This document shows, piece after piece, positions 8,084 through 15,713 of a DNA stretch of 35,591 nt. The position numbers and the translations under genes are program-made. The DNA lies in NCBI RefSeq assembly GCF_003853705.1, contig NZ_QTQI01000048.1, positions 1 to 35,591 of the forward strand. Direction: 5' to 3'. This DNA is from Burkholderia sp. Bp8992 (GTDB lineage Bacteria; Pseudomonadota; Gammaproteobacteria; Burkholderiales; Burkholderiaceae). Position 1 is the stretch's first letter, and each line of letters starts with the position of its first letter. Below the pieces are notes generated by a model that saw nothing but the letters and a program-made list of their open reading frames with translations, was not told the DNA's origin and did no database searches.

Positions 8084-8342
8084 GATGGTCTCCTAAGCAA
8101 GTGTTCCGGATCGTGTTACCTGATTGGTCTGACGATTGATCGTGTGGATCGGATGAAACAAACGAACTTGGGTCTGGCTTTGTCGTTTTGCGTACCGTAT
8201 ATTAGAACGCACAAAATCGCAACATCGCACAAAAATACAACTTGTCGCACGCGAAGGCGGTTGGGCGAAGTCGGGAAAAGTCGGGCAGCGGTCCGCACGG
8301 TCCGTGCTTCATCGAGTGAATCTGCAAGGAAGGAGACTTCGA
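8084..8342. promoter_or_regulatory. Divergent promoter region of the choline-binding-protein operon and mgtC-like gene
   Basis: This gap is AT-rich for the window. It contains two direct copies of CGCACAAAA (8208-8216 and 8226-8234), 18 bp apart, with a related TTGTCGCAC half-copy about 10 bases further on. The spacing places all copies on one face of the helix roughly two turns apart, which fits an operator, perhaps for the DeoR-type regulator at 9068. The plus-strand ribosome site AAGGAAGGAG ends near 8336. Confidence 0.4.
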
Positions 8343-9023
8343 ATGATCAGTCAGCTGGAAATCATTTCCCGCCTGTTGCTGGCGGCCTTGCTCGGCAGCA
8401 TCGTCGGCATCGAGCGCGAGCGCCTGTCATGGGCGGCCGGGCTGCGCACGCACATGCTGGTGGCCGTGGGCGCCGCGCTCGTGATGATCGTGTCGGCGTT
8501 CGGCTTCGCCGATATCCAGGAGGCGAAGAACGTGTCGCTCGATCCTTCGCGCGTCGCCGCGCAGGTCGTGTCGGGTATCGGCTTTCTCGGCGCGGGGTCG
8601 ATCATGTTGCGCGGCGAGATCATCCGCGGGCTCACGACGGCGGCGAGCCTGTGGGTCGTCGCGGCGGTCGGGCTGGCGGTGGGCGGCGGCATGTATGTGG
8701 CTTCGATCGCTGCGACAGCGATCGTGCTGGCGATCCTGGCCGGGCTGAAGCCGATCGAGAAGCGCTTTTTCGCCGCGCGGCAGCGCTGGGGCGTGCGCAT
8801 CCTCGCGAGTCGTGGCGCCGTGAAGCTGACGTCGCTGCAGGCGATGCCCGGCATCGACCAGGCGCGCATCGTCCAGTTCATCATCGAGCAGGACGACGCG
8901 ACGCCCGGCGACGACCGCATCCACGTCGTGTTTTCGAAGATGACGAGCCGTGAATTCCAGGTGGTCCGTCAATCCCTGCAGACCCTCGTCGGCATCAAGG
9001 AGATGGAAGAAAGCGCCGCGTAG
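8343..9023 (+). CDS. MgtC/SapB-family membrane protein
   Basis: A 226-residue protein. The N-terminal ~135 residues form four or five membrane helices with the MgtC hallmarks: G-S-I-V-G-I-E-R-E near residue 18, G-L-R-T-H-M-L-V, G-I-G-F-L-G-A-G-S-I and R-G-L-T-T-A-A-S-L-W. A soluble C-terminal domain follows. MgtC of Salmonella acts under low magnesium and in macrophages and modulates the F-type ATP synthase; many homologues are simply annotated as magnesium-transport-associated. The ATG at 8343 follows an excellent AAGGAAGGAG site, so the open frame before it is not used. A DeoR regulator follows after 44 bp on the same strand. Confidence 0.9.
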   Translation: MISQLEIISRLLLAALLGSIVGIERERLSWAAGLRTHMLVAVGAALVMIVSAFGFADIQEAKNVSLDPSRVAAQVVSGIGFLGAGSIMLRGEIIRGLTTAASLWVVAAVGLAVGGGMYVASIAATAIVLAILAGLKPIEKRFFAARQRWGVRILASRGAVKLTSLQAMPGIDQARIVQFIIEQDDATPGDDRIHVVFSKMTSREFQVVRQSLQTLVGIKEMEESAA

Positions 9024-9067
9024 ACGGCCGTTCGAATAAGATTGACAGACATTTCCGAGGACATTTC

Positions 9068-9835
9068 ATGTGGCAAGAAGAGCGATACCAGAGGATCCGG
9101 CTTCTGTTATCGAAGATGCAGCGCGTTTCCACCGACCGGATCATGGCCGACCTGAACGTGTCGCGCGAAACCGTGCGCCGCGATCTCGTGGACCTCGAGG
9201 CGCTCGGTGAACTGAAGCGCGTGCACGGCGGTGCGGTGCAGGTCGGCGACGAAGCACCGATCGCCGAGCGTGCGCAGACGCACGTGAAGGCGAAGCTGGC
9301 CATCGCCCGCGCGGCGGCCCGGCTCGTCACGGGCTCGCAGACGCTATTCATCGACGCCGGCACGACCACCACGCTGCTGGCCGAGGAACTGGCGAAGCTG
9401 TCGGGCCTCACGATCATCACGAATTCGATCGACGTCGCGCTGAAGATGCGCTCGAGCGACCCGGAGCAAGGGAAGAATGAAACGATCCTGCTCGGCGGGA
9501 TGATCGGCAGCCGTGCGGCCGCGACGGTCGGCGACGGCACGGTTGCCGAGATCTTCCGCTATCGCGCCGATCTCGCGTTGCTGTCGCCGGTGGGCGTCGA
9601 CCCTGTACGCGGCGCGACGAACTACGACCGGATGGAAACCGAGGTGGCGCGCGCAATGGTCAGCAACGCGGCGGAGGTTGCGATCCTCGCCGATTTCAGC
9701 AAGCTCGGCACGAACAGCCGGATCGGCTTCTGCGAGCCGGCCCGGATCGGCACGCTGGTGACCGACCAGAAGGCGGAATCGGTCGACAGCTACAAGAGCA
9801 TCAGGAAGGTCATCAAGAACATCGTGCTGGCATAG
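9068..9835 (+). CDS. DeoR/GlpR-family transcriptional regulator
   Basis: A 255-residue DeoR-family repressor. The N-terminal winged helix (about 3-58) reads R-V-S-T-D-R-I-M-A-D-L-N-V-S-R-E-T-V-R-R-D-L, followed by the family H-G-G-A-V. The sugar-phosphate sensing domain includes I-D-A-G-T-T-T and I-I-T-N-S-I-D-V-A. These proteins bind DNA without ligand and release it when a phosphorylated metabolite binds. It lies 44 bp after the mgtC-like gene, probably in the same transcript. Its target is not evident; the direct repeats at 8208-8234 upstream of mgtC are candidates. Confidence 0.92.
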   Translation: MWQEERYQRIRLLLSKMQRVSTDRIMADLNVSRETVRRDLVDLEALGELKRVHGGAVQVGDEAPIAERAQTHVKAKLAIARAAARLVTGSQTLFIDAGTTTTLLAEELAKLSGLTIITNSIDVALKMRSSDPEQGKNETILLGGMIGSRAAATVGDGTVAEIFRYRADLALLSPVGVDPVRGATNYDRMETEVARAMVSNAAEVAILADFSKLGTNSRIGFCEPARIGTLVTDQKAESVDSYKSIRKVIKNIVLA

Positions 9836-9963
9836 CGCCCGCGGGACGCCGGGCGCAGTCGGCCAGCCCGAACCGGTTCATCCGGTCGGTCGTGCCCGGC
9901 CGCGGCGCGCGGCTGAAAGACCTGCTCGACGCGTCCGCCCCGGTGCTGACGGACCGCGGATAC

Positions 9964-10001
9964 AAAAAAGGCGACATCGCGGCCCGTGCCGCGATGTCGC
10001 C
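9964..10001 (-). terminator. Intrinsic terminator of the aldehyde dehydrogenase unit
   Basis: A perfect 14-bp stem (9970-9983 with 9988-10001) with a 4-base loop is followed on the minus strand by six T residues (AAAAAA at 9964-9969 on the plus strand). It starts 23 bp after the aldehyde dehydrogenase stop at 10025, a textbook Rho-independent terminator. Confidence 0.93.
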
Positions 10002-10024
10002 AATGGCCTGAGCGGCCGCCCTGG

Positions 10025-11506
10025 TCAGTCGATCGCGCGCATCGCGTGGCGCAACTCCTGATAGCTGCGCAGCCCCGTGACGCCGAGCTCGCGGCCGATC
10101 CCGCTGAGCCCGAAGCCGCCCCAGCACACGTGCGGGTAGATCAGCTGCGGCGCATTGATCCATACAAGTCCCGCGCGCACGCGCTGCTGGAACTGCTTCG
10201 CAATCTCGGCATCACGCGTGACGACGGTCGCGACGAGCCCGTAGCGCGTGTCGTTCGCGAGCGCGATCGCTTCGTCGTCGGTGCGGAACGATTTCACGCA
10301 CGCGACGGGGCCGAACACTTCGTCGGTCCACAGCGGGTTGTCGGCGGCCGGCTCGGCGATCACGACGGGCGCCATGAAGAAGCCGTCAGCGCCGGTATCC
10401 GCCACCCGTCCGCTGAATGCGACGCGTGCGCCTGCATCGATGCCCTGCTGGAGCATCGCTTCGACGCGCGCACGCTGCGCGGCCGAGATCAGCGGTCCCA
10501 TCGCGACCTGTTCGGCAGCCGGCGGCGCGACGACGAGTGCGCGCACGGCCGTCTCGAACGCCGTCATGAAACTGCGGTAGCGGCTGTCGTGCACGAGGAT
10601 GCGCGCGGTGGCCGAGCACATCTGGCCCGCGTTCGTGAATGCACCGGCGACCGCGAGCGACACCGCGACGTCGAGATCGGCGTCCTCGCGCACGATCAGC
10701 GACGACTTGCCGCCGAGTTCGAGCGTCACGCGCTTCATGTCGACGGCTGCTGCCTGCATCACCTTGCGGCCGGCCGCCGTGCTGCCGGTAAACGAGATCT
10801 TGTCGATCAGCGGATGCGCGGTCAGCGCCGCGCCGACCTCGGCGCCGCCGTTCACGACGTTGACGACGCCGGCCGGCACGCCGGCCTCGACGATGAGGTC
10901 GAGCAGCGCGTGCTCGGTCGGCGACGTGAGTTCGGACGGCTTCAGCACGACCGCGCAGCCGGCCGCGAGTGCGGGCGCGAGCTTCCACGCGGTCGTGACC
11001 ATCGGGAAATTCCACGGCATCACCAGCGCGGCAACGCCGACCGCGTCGTAAAAGCGTTCGGCCGTGACGGCGTCGCTCGGCAGCGCGACGGGCTCGGCCG
11101 CGAACAGCGCCGGGTCTTCGCACAGCTTCGCGTAGTACGCGAACGTCGCGGCGACGTCGCCGACATCGGCGTCGGCCTCGAACGGCGGCTTGCCGCTCAC
11201 CTGCATCTGCAACGCGGCCAGGCGCTCGCGCGCGGCTTCGACGCGCTCGGCGATCGTCGCGAGCACGCGGCCGCGCTCGGCGGGCGGCGTGTCGCGCCAG
11301 CCGGCGAACGCGTCGCGCGCGGCGCGCACCGCGGCGTCGATGTGCGCGGGCGTCGCGAATTCCTGCCAGCCGATCGCGGCACCGGTCGATGCGTCGAAGA
11401 TCGGCGCGCCGGCCGTGTCGGAATGCGTGCGCACCGGCTGGCCGGCGATGCGGGCGGCGGGCAGTATGAAGGTGGTGGCGGTGCGGGAAAGCTCGGCGGT
11501 GGACAT
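10025..11506 (-). CDS. NAD(P)-dependent aldehyde dehydrogenase
   Basis: A 493-residue ALDH-superfamily enzyme. Visible landmarks are P-W-N-F-P (Asn166), K-P-S-E, the F-T-G-S-T cofactor loop, L-E-L-G-G-K with catalytic Glu263, and G-Q-M-C with nucleophile Cys297. It oxidises an aldehyde to the acid in the cytoplasm. It follows the guanidinobutyrase gene by 22 bp on the same strand, so I infer 4-guanidinobutyraldehyde (to 4-guanidinobutyrate) or a related aminoaldehyde as substrate, as for KauB-type enzymes of Pseudomonas arginine catabolism. Two starts are possible: ATG 11515 has a purine tract immediately before it, whereas ATG 11506 has AGGA 9 bases upstream and is preferred. Confidence 0.9.
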   Translation of the reverse strand: MSTAELSRTATTFILPAARIAGQPVRTHSDTAGAPIFDASTGAAIGWQEFATPAHIDAAVRAARDAFAGWRDTPPAERGRVLATIAERVEAARERLAALQMQVSGKPPFEADADVGDVAATFAYYAKLCEDPALFAAEPVALPSDAVTAERFYDAVGVAALVMPWNFPMVTTAWKLAPALAAGCAVVLKPSELTSPTEHALLDLIVEAGVPAGVVNVVNGGAEVGAALTAHPLIDKISFTGSTAAGRKVMQAAAVDMKRVTLELGGKSSLIVREDADLDVAVSLAVAGAFTNAGQMCSATARILVHDSRYRSFMTAFETAVRALVVAPPAAEQVAMGPLISAAQRARVEAMLQQGIDAGARVAFSGRVADTGADGFFMAPVVIAEPAADNPLWTDEVFGPVACVKSFRTDDEAIALANDTRYGLVATVVTRDAEIAKQFQQRVRAGLVWINAPQLIYPHVCWGGFGLSGIGRELGVTGLRSYQELRHAMRAID

Positions 11507-11528
11507 GAGGGTCATCCTGTCGATCGGG

Positions 11529-12479
11529 TTAGCGGTAGGCGACGCCCGGCATCACGCAGAGCATCTCGAACGCGAGGTTCGCGCCCGTGAGCGCGGTCGT
11601 GCCGGCCGGATCGTACGGCGGCGATACTTCGACGAGGTCCGCACCGACGATGTTCAGGCCTTTCATCCCGCGGATGATTTCCAGGCCCTGCTGCACGGTG
11701 AGGCCGCCGATTTCCGGCGTGCCGGTGCCGGGCGCGAACGACGGGTCCAGGCCGTCGATGTCGAAGCTCAGGTAGACCGGCGTATCGCCGACGCGTTCGC
11801 GCACCTGCGCCATCAGCGGCACGAGCGACTTGTTCCAGCATTCTTCCGCCTGCACGACGGTGAAGCCCTGCTGGCGGCACCAGTCGAAGTCGTCCGCATG
11901 GTAGCCGGTGCCGCGCAGGCCGATCTGCGTGACCTTGTCGCATTGCAGCAGGCCGTCTTCCACCGCGCGGCGGAACGGCGTGCCGTGCGCGATCTTCTCG
12001 CCGAACATCGTGTCGTTCACGTCCGCATGCGCGTCGATGTGCACGACCGCCACCTTGCCGTACTTCTTGTGCAGCGCGCGCAGGATCGGCCACGCGATCG
12101 TGTGATCGCCGCCGAGCGTGATCGGCCGGCAGCCGCTCGCGACGATCTCGTCGTAAGCCTCTTCGATGCGGCGCACCGAGTCCTTCAGGTCGTACGGGTT
12201 GGTCGCGACGTCGCCGATATCGGCCACCTGCAGCGAATCGAACGGGGCGGCGCGCGTGGCCATGTTGTACGGGCGCAGCAGCACGGATTCGGTGCGGATC
12301 TGGCGCGGGCCGAAGCGCGAGCCCGAGCGGTTCGACGTGCCGAGGTCGAGCGGCACGCCGACGAAACACACGTCGAGGCCGTCGGTCGTCGCGGCCTGCG
12401 GCAGCCGCATCATCGTGGCGATGCCGCCAAAGCGCGGCATCTCGTTGCCGCCCATCGGTTGATTGAGTTCGCGAGGCAT
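11529..12479 (-). CDS. gbuA: Guanidinobutyrase (ureohydrolase)
   Basis: A 316-residue arginase/agmatinase-superfamily enzyme. Manganese ligands are in place: G-G-D-H-T (His126), D-A-H-A-D (Asp149, His151, Asp153) and S-F-D-I-D-G-L-D-P (Asp240, Asp242). The N-terminal G-G-N-E-M-P-R-F-G-G-I-A-T-M-M-R-L-P and the C-terminal M-L-C-V-x-P-G-V closely resemble, from memory, Pseudomonas aeruginosa GbuA rather than SpeB agmatinase. GbuA hydrolyses 4-guanidinobutyrate to 4-aminobutyrate and urea. AAGGAG lies 7 bases before the ATG at 12479. It is followed at once by the aldehyde dehydrogenase, which would make its substrate. Confidence 0.9.
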   Translation of the reverse strand: MPRELNQPMGGNEMPRFGGIATMMRLPQAATTDGLDVCFVGVPLDLGTSNRSGSRFGPRQIRTESVLLRPYNMATRAAPFDSLQVADIGDVATNPYDLKDSVRRIEEAYDEIVASGCRPITLGGDHTIAWPILRALHKKYGKVAVVHIDAHADVNDTMFGEKIAHGTPFRRAVEDGLLQCDKVTQIGLRGTGYHADDFDWCRQQGFTVVQAEECWNKSLVPLMAQVRERVGDTPVYLSFDIDGLDPSFAPGTGTPEIGGLTVQQGLEIIRGMKGLNIVGADLVEVSPPYDPAGTTALTGANLAFEMLCVMPGVAYR

Positions 12480-12565
12480 GGAGCCGTCTCCTTTTTCCGA
12501 GGTAAAGCGATCGGCCGATGGTAGAGGAGAACGTCCGCGCGAAGATTTTGAAGTCGCAACGTTTA

Positions 12566-12583
12566 CATCGACGGGTCTCGATG
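12566..12583. promoter_or_regulatory. Dyad in the guanidinobutyrase leader region
   Basis: A perfect inverted repeat CATCGA-N6-TCGATG sits about 90 bp upstream of the gbuA start, in the gap after the LuxR-type gene. A GC-rich hairpin (arms 12590-12596 and 12606-12612) adjoins it and may end the regulator transcript. The binding protein is unknown. Confidence 0.3.
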
Positions 12584-12653
12584 CAAGTGGCGCCGCCGCA
12601 TCGACGCGGCGCAACCGAACGCGGCCACGCGGTGGAGCCGGGTGACGAGCGGG

Positions 12654-13538
12654 TCAGCCGGAGATGGCGGGCGGCGTGGTGCCGTCGTGCGGTCCGGCGA
12701 AAGGGAACGCGGCGGTCGCCGAACCCCACGCGGCGAGTTCGCGTTTGGTCCGCACGCCGAGCTTCGCGAACGCGCGCTTCACGTACGACTCGGCCGACGC
12801 GACGCGCACGCCGAGAATCCCGGCGGTTTCGGGCACGGTCTTGCCGGAGAGCAGGTGCTTGCAGGTTTCGTACTCGCGCTTCGACAGCTTCACGCCGTCG
12901 GCCGCGATGCGCGCGTCGAACTGCGCGAGCGGATGGACTTCCGGTGTCGGATGCGCGACGCGCCGCACGGCGGTGGTCGACGCATGCAGTTCGAGCAGCG
13001 GGAACAGCACGTCGCTGATGCTGCGGAAGCGGTTCATCTCGGCGAGCGTGAACGGCGGCCGGTCGCGGCCGCGCTCCAGCGCGATCGAATGCTGCGAATA
13101 GCGCGTGCCGCGTGCCAGCACGCATTCGTGGCCGATATGCACGTCGTCGAACAACCGCTGGCGGAATTCGCCGGGCGGGATCGCCGCGATGTCGCGCACG
13201 ACGAGCATCGTGCCGGTCTTGCCGCGCAACCCCGCGAACAGCGGGTCGCTGTCGAGAAAGCGCTCGTAGTAGAGCGTCATCACGTCGGAGATTTCGCTGG
13301 ATGCGGTGCCGATGCCGCTGCTGCCGATCCATTCGCATCGGTAGCCGGTGGGCATCGTGCCGTCGACGCGCGAGCGCTCGACGTGCGCGACGTCGAGCGG
13401 CACGACGTCGTTCAGCAGTTGCGTGAGGCGCGGCACGAAGTGAGGCGTGCCGACCGTTTCGATCAGCTCGCCCAGCGCCTTGAACGACACGTTGAAGCGG
13501 TCGTTGTCGCGGTGGAAGGGGTTCACGTTGAGCAGCAT
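12654..13538 (-). CDS. LuxR-type (helix-turn-helix) transcriptional regulator 1
   Basis: A 294-residue regulator with a C-terminal LuxR helix-turn-helix (about 210-270). The segment L-S-K-R-E-Y-E-T-C-K is followed by V-P-E-T-A-G-I-L-G-V and A-E-S-Y-V-K-R-A-F-A-K-L-G-V. The N-terminal ~200 residues are an uncharacterised sensor-like region without a recognisable receiver or homoserine-lactone motif. It is a paralogue of the regulator at 17974-18804. It is divergent from the cupin operon, and the shared 26-bp element lies between the two. The ATG at 13538 is chosen over an upstream in-frame start at 13580 because homology to the paralogue does not extend further. It may activate the amine-catabolic units around it. 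Confidence 0.88.
   Translation of the reverse strand: MLLNVNPFHRDNDRFNVSFKALGELIETVGTPHFVPRLTQLLNDVVPLDVAHVERSRVDGTMPTGYRCEWIGSSGIGTASSEISDVMTLYYERFLDSDPLFAGLRGKTGTMLVVRDIAAIPPGEFRQRLFDDVHIGHECVLARGTRYSQHSIALERGRDRPPFTLAEMNRFRSISDVLFPLLELHASTTAVRRVAHPTPEVHPLAQFDARIAADGVKLSKREYETCKHLLSGKTVPETAGILGVRVASAESYVKRAFAKLGVRTKRELAAWGSATAAFPFAGPHDGTTPPAISG
12751..12796. repeat. 46-bp identical segment shared by the two LuxR genes (copy 1)
   Basis: This segment encodes the helix-turn-helix end of regulator 1 and is identical base for base to 18017-18062 in regulator 2. Flanking sequence diverges at once. Confidence 0.85.
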
Positions 13539-13650
13539 GCGGTTCCCCGGTGAAAGGCGGCGCGATTGTAGCGTTCGCAACCGGAAACGTCATTAGGGGG
13601 AAACACCGTCGGTTGTCCTGCCGACCCGCCCGCCCCGCAAAACATCGCTT

Positions 13651-13697
13651 GTCCCCCCCGAAGGGGGGCATACCGGGGCAGTGTAAATGAGTAACTT
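13651..13697 (+). promoter_or_regulatory. Shared operator/promoter, copy A (cupin operon)
   Basis: The element GTCCC-N10-GGGCATACCGG occupies 13651-13676. A -10-like hexamer TAACTT lies at 13692-13697, exactly 15 bp after it. The C and G runs form a 6-bp dyad. It sits between regulator 1 and the divergent cupin operon. A 17-bp spacer would put the -35 on the CATACC part of the element, as for a class II activator. Confidence 0.65.
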
Positions 13698-13735
13698 TGT
13701 CTCTGCTTTTTTCAATCGAGAGACGAACGATTCTG

Positions 13736-14080
13736 ATGACGAAACTGATCAAGGACATCCTGCCGCTGGGCGCAGGCGTGGGCGAATTCACGAAGCTCGA
13801 CTTCGGGATGGACGAAAGCGATTGGCGCGCTGCCGAAGGCAAGAGCGGCAACTACATCATCGGCTGGTGGGAAGGCAAGGCCGGCTCGGTGGAGTTCCCG
13901 GAAACGGCGGCCGACGAAGCGGTGTGGCTCGTCGAGGGCCGGATCGCGCTGACCGACGTCGAAGGCAACCGCAAGGAATTCACGCCGGGCCAGGGCTACC
14001 TGCTGCCGGCCGGCTTCGCGGGCCGCTGGGAGACGATCGAGGACGCGAAGAAGTTCTACGTGCTGCTCGAGAAGTCGTGA
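13736..14080 (+). CDS. Cupin domain protein (DUF861/EutQ-like)
   Basis: A 114-residue single-domain cupin. The C-terminal half shows V-W-L-V-E-G-R-I-A-L-T-D then F-T-P-G-Q-G-Y-L-L-P-A-G-F-A-G-R-W-E. This matches the small cupin_3 family, which often accompanies FAD-dependent amine oxidoreductases in catabolic operons. The usual metal-binding histidines are mostly absent, as in other DUF861 members, so an enzymatic role is uncertain; ligand binding or protection of an intermediate is possible. It is the first gene after promoter copy A. The FAD oxidoreductase follows after about 85 bp. The ATG at 13736 has only a weak GAGA-type ribosome site. Confidence 0.82.
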   Translation: MTKLIKDILPLGAGVGEFTKLDFGMDESDWRAAEGKSGNYIIGWWEGKAGSVEFPETAADEAVWLVEGRIALTDVEGNRKEFTPGQGYLLPAGFAGRWETIEDAKKFYVLLEKS

Positions 14081-14165
14081 TGTCCGAAGCCGCCGCCGTG
14101 GTGTCGTCGTCCGTGCGACGCGAACCCGGCGGCGGTTTCGTTTTTCGCGTGTGATGGCTGGGATC

Positions 14166-15626
14166 ATGGAAATGGAAGTCAACGAAGCAAAACAGACCGC
14201 GCCGGTGCAGGCGCACGCGCTGCGTGACGCGCCGATCGCGCTGGGCGTCGAGGCGGCGCTCGCGAATACGAAGCTGTTCCCGTACTGGCTCGACAACCCG
14301 GCCGCGCCGGCCGCCGAGCCGGAACTCGTCGGCGACGTGACGGCCGACCTGCTGATCGTCGGCGGCGGCTTCACGGGGCTGTGGTCGGCCGTGCAGGCGA
14401 AGGAACAGATGCCGCACCTGAACGTGGTGCTGATCGAGGCCGGCAAGGTCGCGCACGGCGCATCGGGCCGCGCGGGCGGGATCATCTCGACGTCGGTGAT
14501 GCACGGGCTGCCGAATGCGGTGCGCGTGTTTCCGAACGACATCGCGGAGCTCGAGACGTTCGGTCATCACAACCTCGATGGCTTCGAGGAAACGCTGAAG
14601 CGCTACGACATCGACGCCGACATCGAATGGAACGGCGAGATGACGGTCGCGGTCGATCCCGAGCACGTCGCCCACCTGAAGGGCGATTACGACCTGCATC
14701 GCGAGTACGGCCACGACGTCGTGCTGCTGAACCGCGACGAAACGCTCGAACAACTGAATTCGCCGCTGTTCGCGGGCGCGCTGTGGTCGCGCAACCGCAG
14801 CGGCATCGTGCATCCGGCAATGCTCGCGTGGGGGCTGAAGCGCGCGGCGCTGTCGCTCGGCGTGAAGCTATACGAGCACACGCCGCTCACGACCGTGACC
14901 GACGAAGGCAGCACGGTGTTCGTGAAGACGCCGAAGGGCAGCGTGCGCGCGCCGCGCGTCGTGTTCGGCAGCGGCACCGCGAAGGTCGGGATTCCCGACA
15001 TCAACCGCCGCGTGATGCAGGTGCGCGACCACGTGCTCGCCACCGAGCCGCTGACCGACGAGCAGCTCGCGCGGATCGGCTGGAAGAATCGCCAGGGCGT
15101 GTACGACACGCGTACGCAGCTCAACTATTTCCGGCTGACGAAGCACAACAACATCATCTTCGGCGGCCTCGTCAGCTATCACTTCGACGGCGATCCGGAA
15201 CCGCGCCAGGACGGCCGGCGCGAAACCTATTACCGGCTCGCGGAAGCGTTCTACCGCACGTTCCCGCAACTGAGCGACGTGCGCTTCTCGCACGCGTGGG
15301 GCGGCCCGATCGACTACTGTTCGCGCGGCTCGGTGTTCGCGAAGCGCTATCTCGGCGACAAGGCCGTATTCGTCGCCGGCTATACGGGCTTCGGCGTCGC
15401 GGCGAGCCGGTTCGGCGCGTTCATGGGGCTGAACATCCTGTTCGACCGAGACAGCCCCGAACGCAAGCTCGACATCGCGAACCAGAGCCCGAGCTACATC
15501 CCGCCGGAGCCGATGCGCTGGGTCGCCGCGAAGATCACGTTCCATGCGTTCGACGGCGCGGACGCCGAAGGCGGCTGGAAGCGTGCGTGGATCAGCGGCC
15601 TCAAGGCGATGGGCTTCCCGATGTAA
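14166..15626 (+). CDS. FAD-dependent amine oxidoreductase (DAO family, OrdL/PuuB-like)
   Basis: A 486-residue flavoprotein. The Rossmann motif reads L-L-I-V-G-G-G-F-T-G-L-W-S-A (about residue 60), with an acidic L-I-E-A-G at the end of strand 2. The C-terminal FAD segment reads V-F-V-A-G-Y-T-G-F-G-V-A-A-S. Relatives include gamma-glutamylputrescine oxidase and glycine/sarcosine oxidases, which convert C-N single bonds to imines that hydrolyse to an aldehyde and an amine. Together with the aldehyde dehydrogenase and guanidinobutyrase this suggests oxidation of a polyamine or agmatine-like compound; the exact substrate is not visible. The start is uncertain: GTG 14151, ATG 14154, 14166 and 14172 are all in frame with poor ribosome sites. 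Confidence 0.88.
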   Translation: MEMEVNEAKQTAPVQAHALRDAPIALGVEAALANTKLFPYWLDNPAAPAAEPELVGDVTADLLIVGGGFTGLWSAVQAKEQMPHLNVVLIEAGKVAHGASGRAGGIISTSVMHGLPNAVRVFPNDIAELETFGHHNLDGFEETLKRYDIDADIEWNGEMTVAVDPEHVAHLKGDYDLHREYGHDVVLLNRDETLEQLNSPLFAGALWSRNRSGIVHPAMLAWGLKRAALSLGVKLYEHTPLTTVTDEGSTVFVKTPKGSVRAPRVVFGSGTAKVGIPDINRRVMQVRDHVLATEPLTDEQLARIGWKNRQGVYDTRTQLNYFRLTKHNNIIFGGLVSYHFDGDPEPRQDGRRETYYRLAEAFYRTFPQLSDVRFSHAWGGPIDYCSRGSVFAKRYLGDKAVFVAGYTGFGVAASRFGAFMGLNILFDRDSPERKLDIANQSPSYIPPEPMRWVAAKITFHAFDGADAEGGWKRAWISGLKAMGFPM

Positions 15627-15632
15627 GCGACA

Positions 15633-15655
15633 CGGCGGCCCGGGCCGGGCCGCCG
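15633..15655 (+). other. GC-rich hairpin after the FAD oxidoreductase
   Basis: Almost perfect self-complementarity (CGGCGGCCCGG with CCGGGCCGCCG) starts 6 bp after the oxidoreductase stop and has no T tract. It may stabilise or partially attenuate the message before the MFS gene. Confidence 0.45.
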
Positions 15656-15713
15656 CCATACCAAGCTCCCGCGAGGAGACGGTCCGCGCCGCGGACACGG
15701 AGAGAGACATCGC

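Noticed and set aside
11512-13851. Long minus-strand open frame across gbuA and the LuxR gene
   Set aside because: Out of frame with both recognised genes and extremely arginine-rich; a high-GC shadow.
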